32,474 bases of DNA from a virus. Where the stretch lies: the IMG/VR virus record IMGVR_UViG_3300022200_003705, positions 1 to 32,474 of that record; one strand, 5' to 3'. The stretch's first letter is position 1, and the number at the start of each line of letters is the position of its first letter. Below are positions 31,275 to 32,474 of this stretch, piece by piece. The notes beneath the pieces were generated by a model. It was not told the DNA's origin. It worked only from the letters and a program-made list of their open reading frames with translations, and made no database searches. The translations under genes were made by a program, and so were the position numbers.

Positions 31275-31523
31275 TTATATTTCTTCGGGTGTAAACCATG
31301 TTTCATCTAAAGTTATAAATCCACTACAATACTTTTCAGTCACTTCATCTTGCATTATTCTATACTGGTCTAGTGTTGGGTGCTTGTGGTTTACTGGTTC
31401 GCCTAAATAGCTTTCAATTTTATATCCATTAGCATCAATTCGAGGTATGTTCTCACCTGCACAAATAGCCTGCTCAATCAAATTAAATTCTGTTAGTGTT
31501 ACTATTTTATACTTCGCTACCAT
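31275..31523 (-). CDS. Small tail-region protein (82 aa)
   Basis: 82 aa. Its ATG lies inside the end of the LamG-like gene (seven-base overlap), so the two are coupled. Sequence runs from KYKIVTLTEFNLIEQAICAG through YLGEPVNHKHPTLDQYRIMQ to FITLDETWFTPEEI. The last residues and the bases GAAGAAATATAAC around its stop match the end of the partial gene at the right edge. It may be a fibre-assembly helper or small tail part, but no family is recognised. Confidence 0.65.
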   Translation of the reverse strand: MVAKYKIVTLTEFNLIEQAICAGENIPRIDANGYKIESYLGEPVNHKHPTLDQYRIMQDEVTEKYCSGFITLDETWFTPEEI

Positions 31524-32305
31524 ACAGCATATATCTCATTTAAATAGTCCATAGTCTTAGTAATATTATCACTACTTAATGCAGAATTTGCAATGATTAG
31601 TTCTGCAAAATCCATATTAAGAAACCTAGAGTTTAAGCCGATAGAATAACCTATCGATATTTGATTCGTGACTGAGTTTGTGCCAAATGATAAATTTTCA
31701 TTGATTGGATTATTATTCACTTTCACTCTTAACGCTGTTCCTTCGAATTGCATCATTATTATACCCACATCCCCAATTGCAATGCCTCCACCGATAATTC
31801 CAGTTAATCCTTGTGAACCACTTCCGTTTCTTACCACACCTTCTAAAAACCCACCTGTTCCGTAAAACAGTCGCTTGTCATTTATGTTTTCTGTACCGAA
31901 TACCTGATCTCCTGATAACACAAATGAATTGACCTTGTAAACTAAAAAAATGGTTGATGTTCCTAATCCTGAACTAAGTGCTGAGTTTCTTAAAAAGTGA
32001 GATGTGCCGTTTAAATCAACCGTAGGTACAGCGTTAAAACTAAGGTTAGATCCATTATATATAGGTTGTGAACCTCCCACTAACTGCGTAAGATCGTTGC
32101 CATTTCCGCTAATGTCTGGTAACGCGCTAACCTTTCCACTAGATTCAGTAACAGCTAATCGAGGAGCTGTCCAAACGAATGGATTTAGGTCTAATGGCGA
32201 AAAAGCTCCTCCAAAAACAACATCTAATCCTGAGTATATCCTATTCAAGTTTATACTACCTAAATTAACAGAGTTTATATCTGTGCTTCCTAGTTTAATT
32301 GCCAT
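31517..32305 (-). CDS. LamG/concanavalin-like tail protein, receptor-binding candidate
   Basis: 262 aa. The N-terminus (IKLGSTDINSVNLGSINLNR, then IYSGLDVVFGG) is the attachment segment found on many Bacteroidetes phage tail proteins (LG...I..v.lG...v..IY.G). From about residue 40 a jelly-roll of the LamG/concanavalin type is indicated by DISGNGNDLTQ, VDLNGTSHF and STIFLVYKV, ending FAELIIANSALS and a final helix (MDYLNEIYAVW). Such domains bind glycans, so it is a candidate for host recognition. It begins two bases after the stop of the partial gene upstream. Confidence 0.75.
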   Translation of the reverse strand: MAIKLGSTDINSVNLGSINLNRIYSGLDVVFGGAFSPLDLNPFVWTAPRLAVTESSGKVSALPDISGNGNDLTQLVGGSQPIYNGSNLSFNAVPTVDLNGTSHFLRNSALSSGLGTSTIFLVYKVNSFVLSGDQVFGTENINDKRLFYGTGGFLEGVVRNGSGSQGLTGIIGGGIAIGDVGIIMMQFEGTALRVKVNNNPINENLSFGTNSVTNQISIGYSIGLNSRFLNMDFAELIIANSALSSDNITKTMDYLNEIYAVW

Positions 32306-32307
32306 AG

Positions 32308-32472
32308 TTATATTTCTTCTGTTGTGGCGTATTCATTCGTCCAAGAGCTAAAGTCCGTTATAACTTCTCCGTTTTCAGGGATTAATTCTTGAGAAGTACA
32401 TTCAAAACCTATATAGGGTTTTAGACTTCCGCCTTCTTCGTATCGGTTAAATTCCCATGTGCAGAATGTTGG
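32308..32472 (-). CDS. Partial tail-region protein (C-terminal 54 aa)
   Basis: An open frame enters from the right edge and stops at 32308-32310; the N-terminus is outside. Visible residues start PTFCTWEFNRYEEGGSLKPY and end SSWTNEYATTEEI. It lies just upstream of the LamG-like gene in the same operon. The C-terminus resembles that of the 82-aa protein (WFTPEEI), hinting at related short C-terminal motifs. Probably a tail or fibre component by location. Confidence 0.6.
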   Translation of the reverse strand, partial: PTFCTWEFNRYEEGGSLKPYIGFECTSQELIPENGEVITDFSSWTNEYATTEEI

Positions 32473-32474
32473 TG

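Noticed and set aside
29526-32305. Diversity-generating retroelement acting on the tail genes
   Set aside because: No reverse transcriptase and no template/variable repeat pair was seen; the fibre repeats are ordinary shaft repeats.

Overview
The window is a piece of a tailed double-stranded DNA phage genome, most likely a short-tailed (podovirus-type) phage of a Bacteroidetes/Flavobacteriia host. Four things point to that host group: several genes are preceded by the Bacteroidetes -7 promoter element TAnnTTTG close to the start codon; leaders are short and convincing Shine-Dalgarno sequences are absent; the replication genes belong to families typical of this phylum (VirE-N/BT4734-type primase domain, DUF3127-type OB-fold SSB); and the tail proteins resemble those of Bacteroidetes podoviruses, including crAss-like phages. 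No integrase, tRNA, CRISPR array, reverse transcriptase or insertion sequence was found. Capsid, portal and terminase genes are not in the window; they probably lie beyond the right edge, upstream of the minus-strand late operon.

Layout. Positions 1-12298 are read on the plus strand and carry early/middle DNA-metabolism genes: small unknown proteins (3-527); a terminator and a structured gene-free stretch with a tiny membrane-peptide ORF (528-912); a cytosine-methyltransferase-like gene preceded and followed by copies of a 42-bp direct repeat (913-1557); a primase-helicase (1637-3460); a small membrane protein; two OB-like/SSB genes (3743-4497); a zinc-finger HNH-like gene with its own promoter and terminator (4547-5095); a DnaA-domain-IV-like protein and a family A DNA polymerase (5173-7453); a chain of tiny overlapping genes (7456-8441); then a recombination/repair group, namely a NinG-like HNH nuclease, an HTH-metallophosphoesterase and a Cas4/RecB-like nuclease with possible Fe-S cysteines (8438-11157); and several short unknown genes ending at a strong terminator (12315-12345).

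From 32472 down to 12347 everything is read on the minus strand and is a late, virion-structure operon. In transcription order: a partial tail gene, a LamG-like receptor-binding candidate, an 82-aa protein, a 560-aa repeat-bearing fibre, three neck/ring-type proteins, a 1488-aa tail hub/stabilisation ('muzzle'-like) protein, then three proteins of rising size (262, 484 and 2633 aa) proposed as the ejected internal proteins, and last a 149-aa structural protein with its own promoter. The two blocks converge on one hairpin terminator.

How the parts would work together. Primase-helicase, polymerase A, SSB and the DnaA-like protein form a nearly self-contained replisome; the three nucleases process recombination intermediates or concatemers; the methyltransferase may modify phage DNA. 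The minus-strand block builds the fibres, neck and tail hub and supplies the proteins that would be injected ahead of the DNA.
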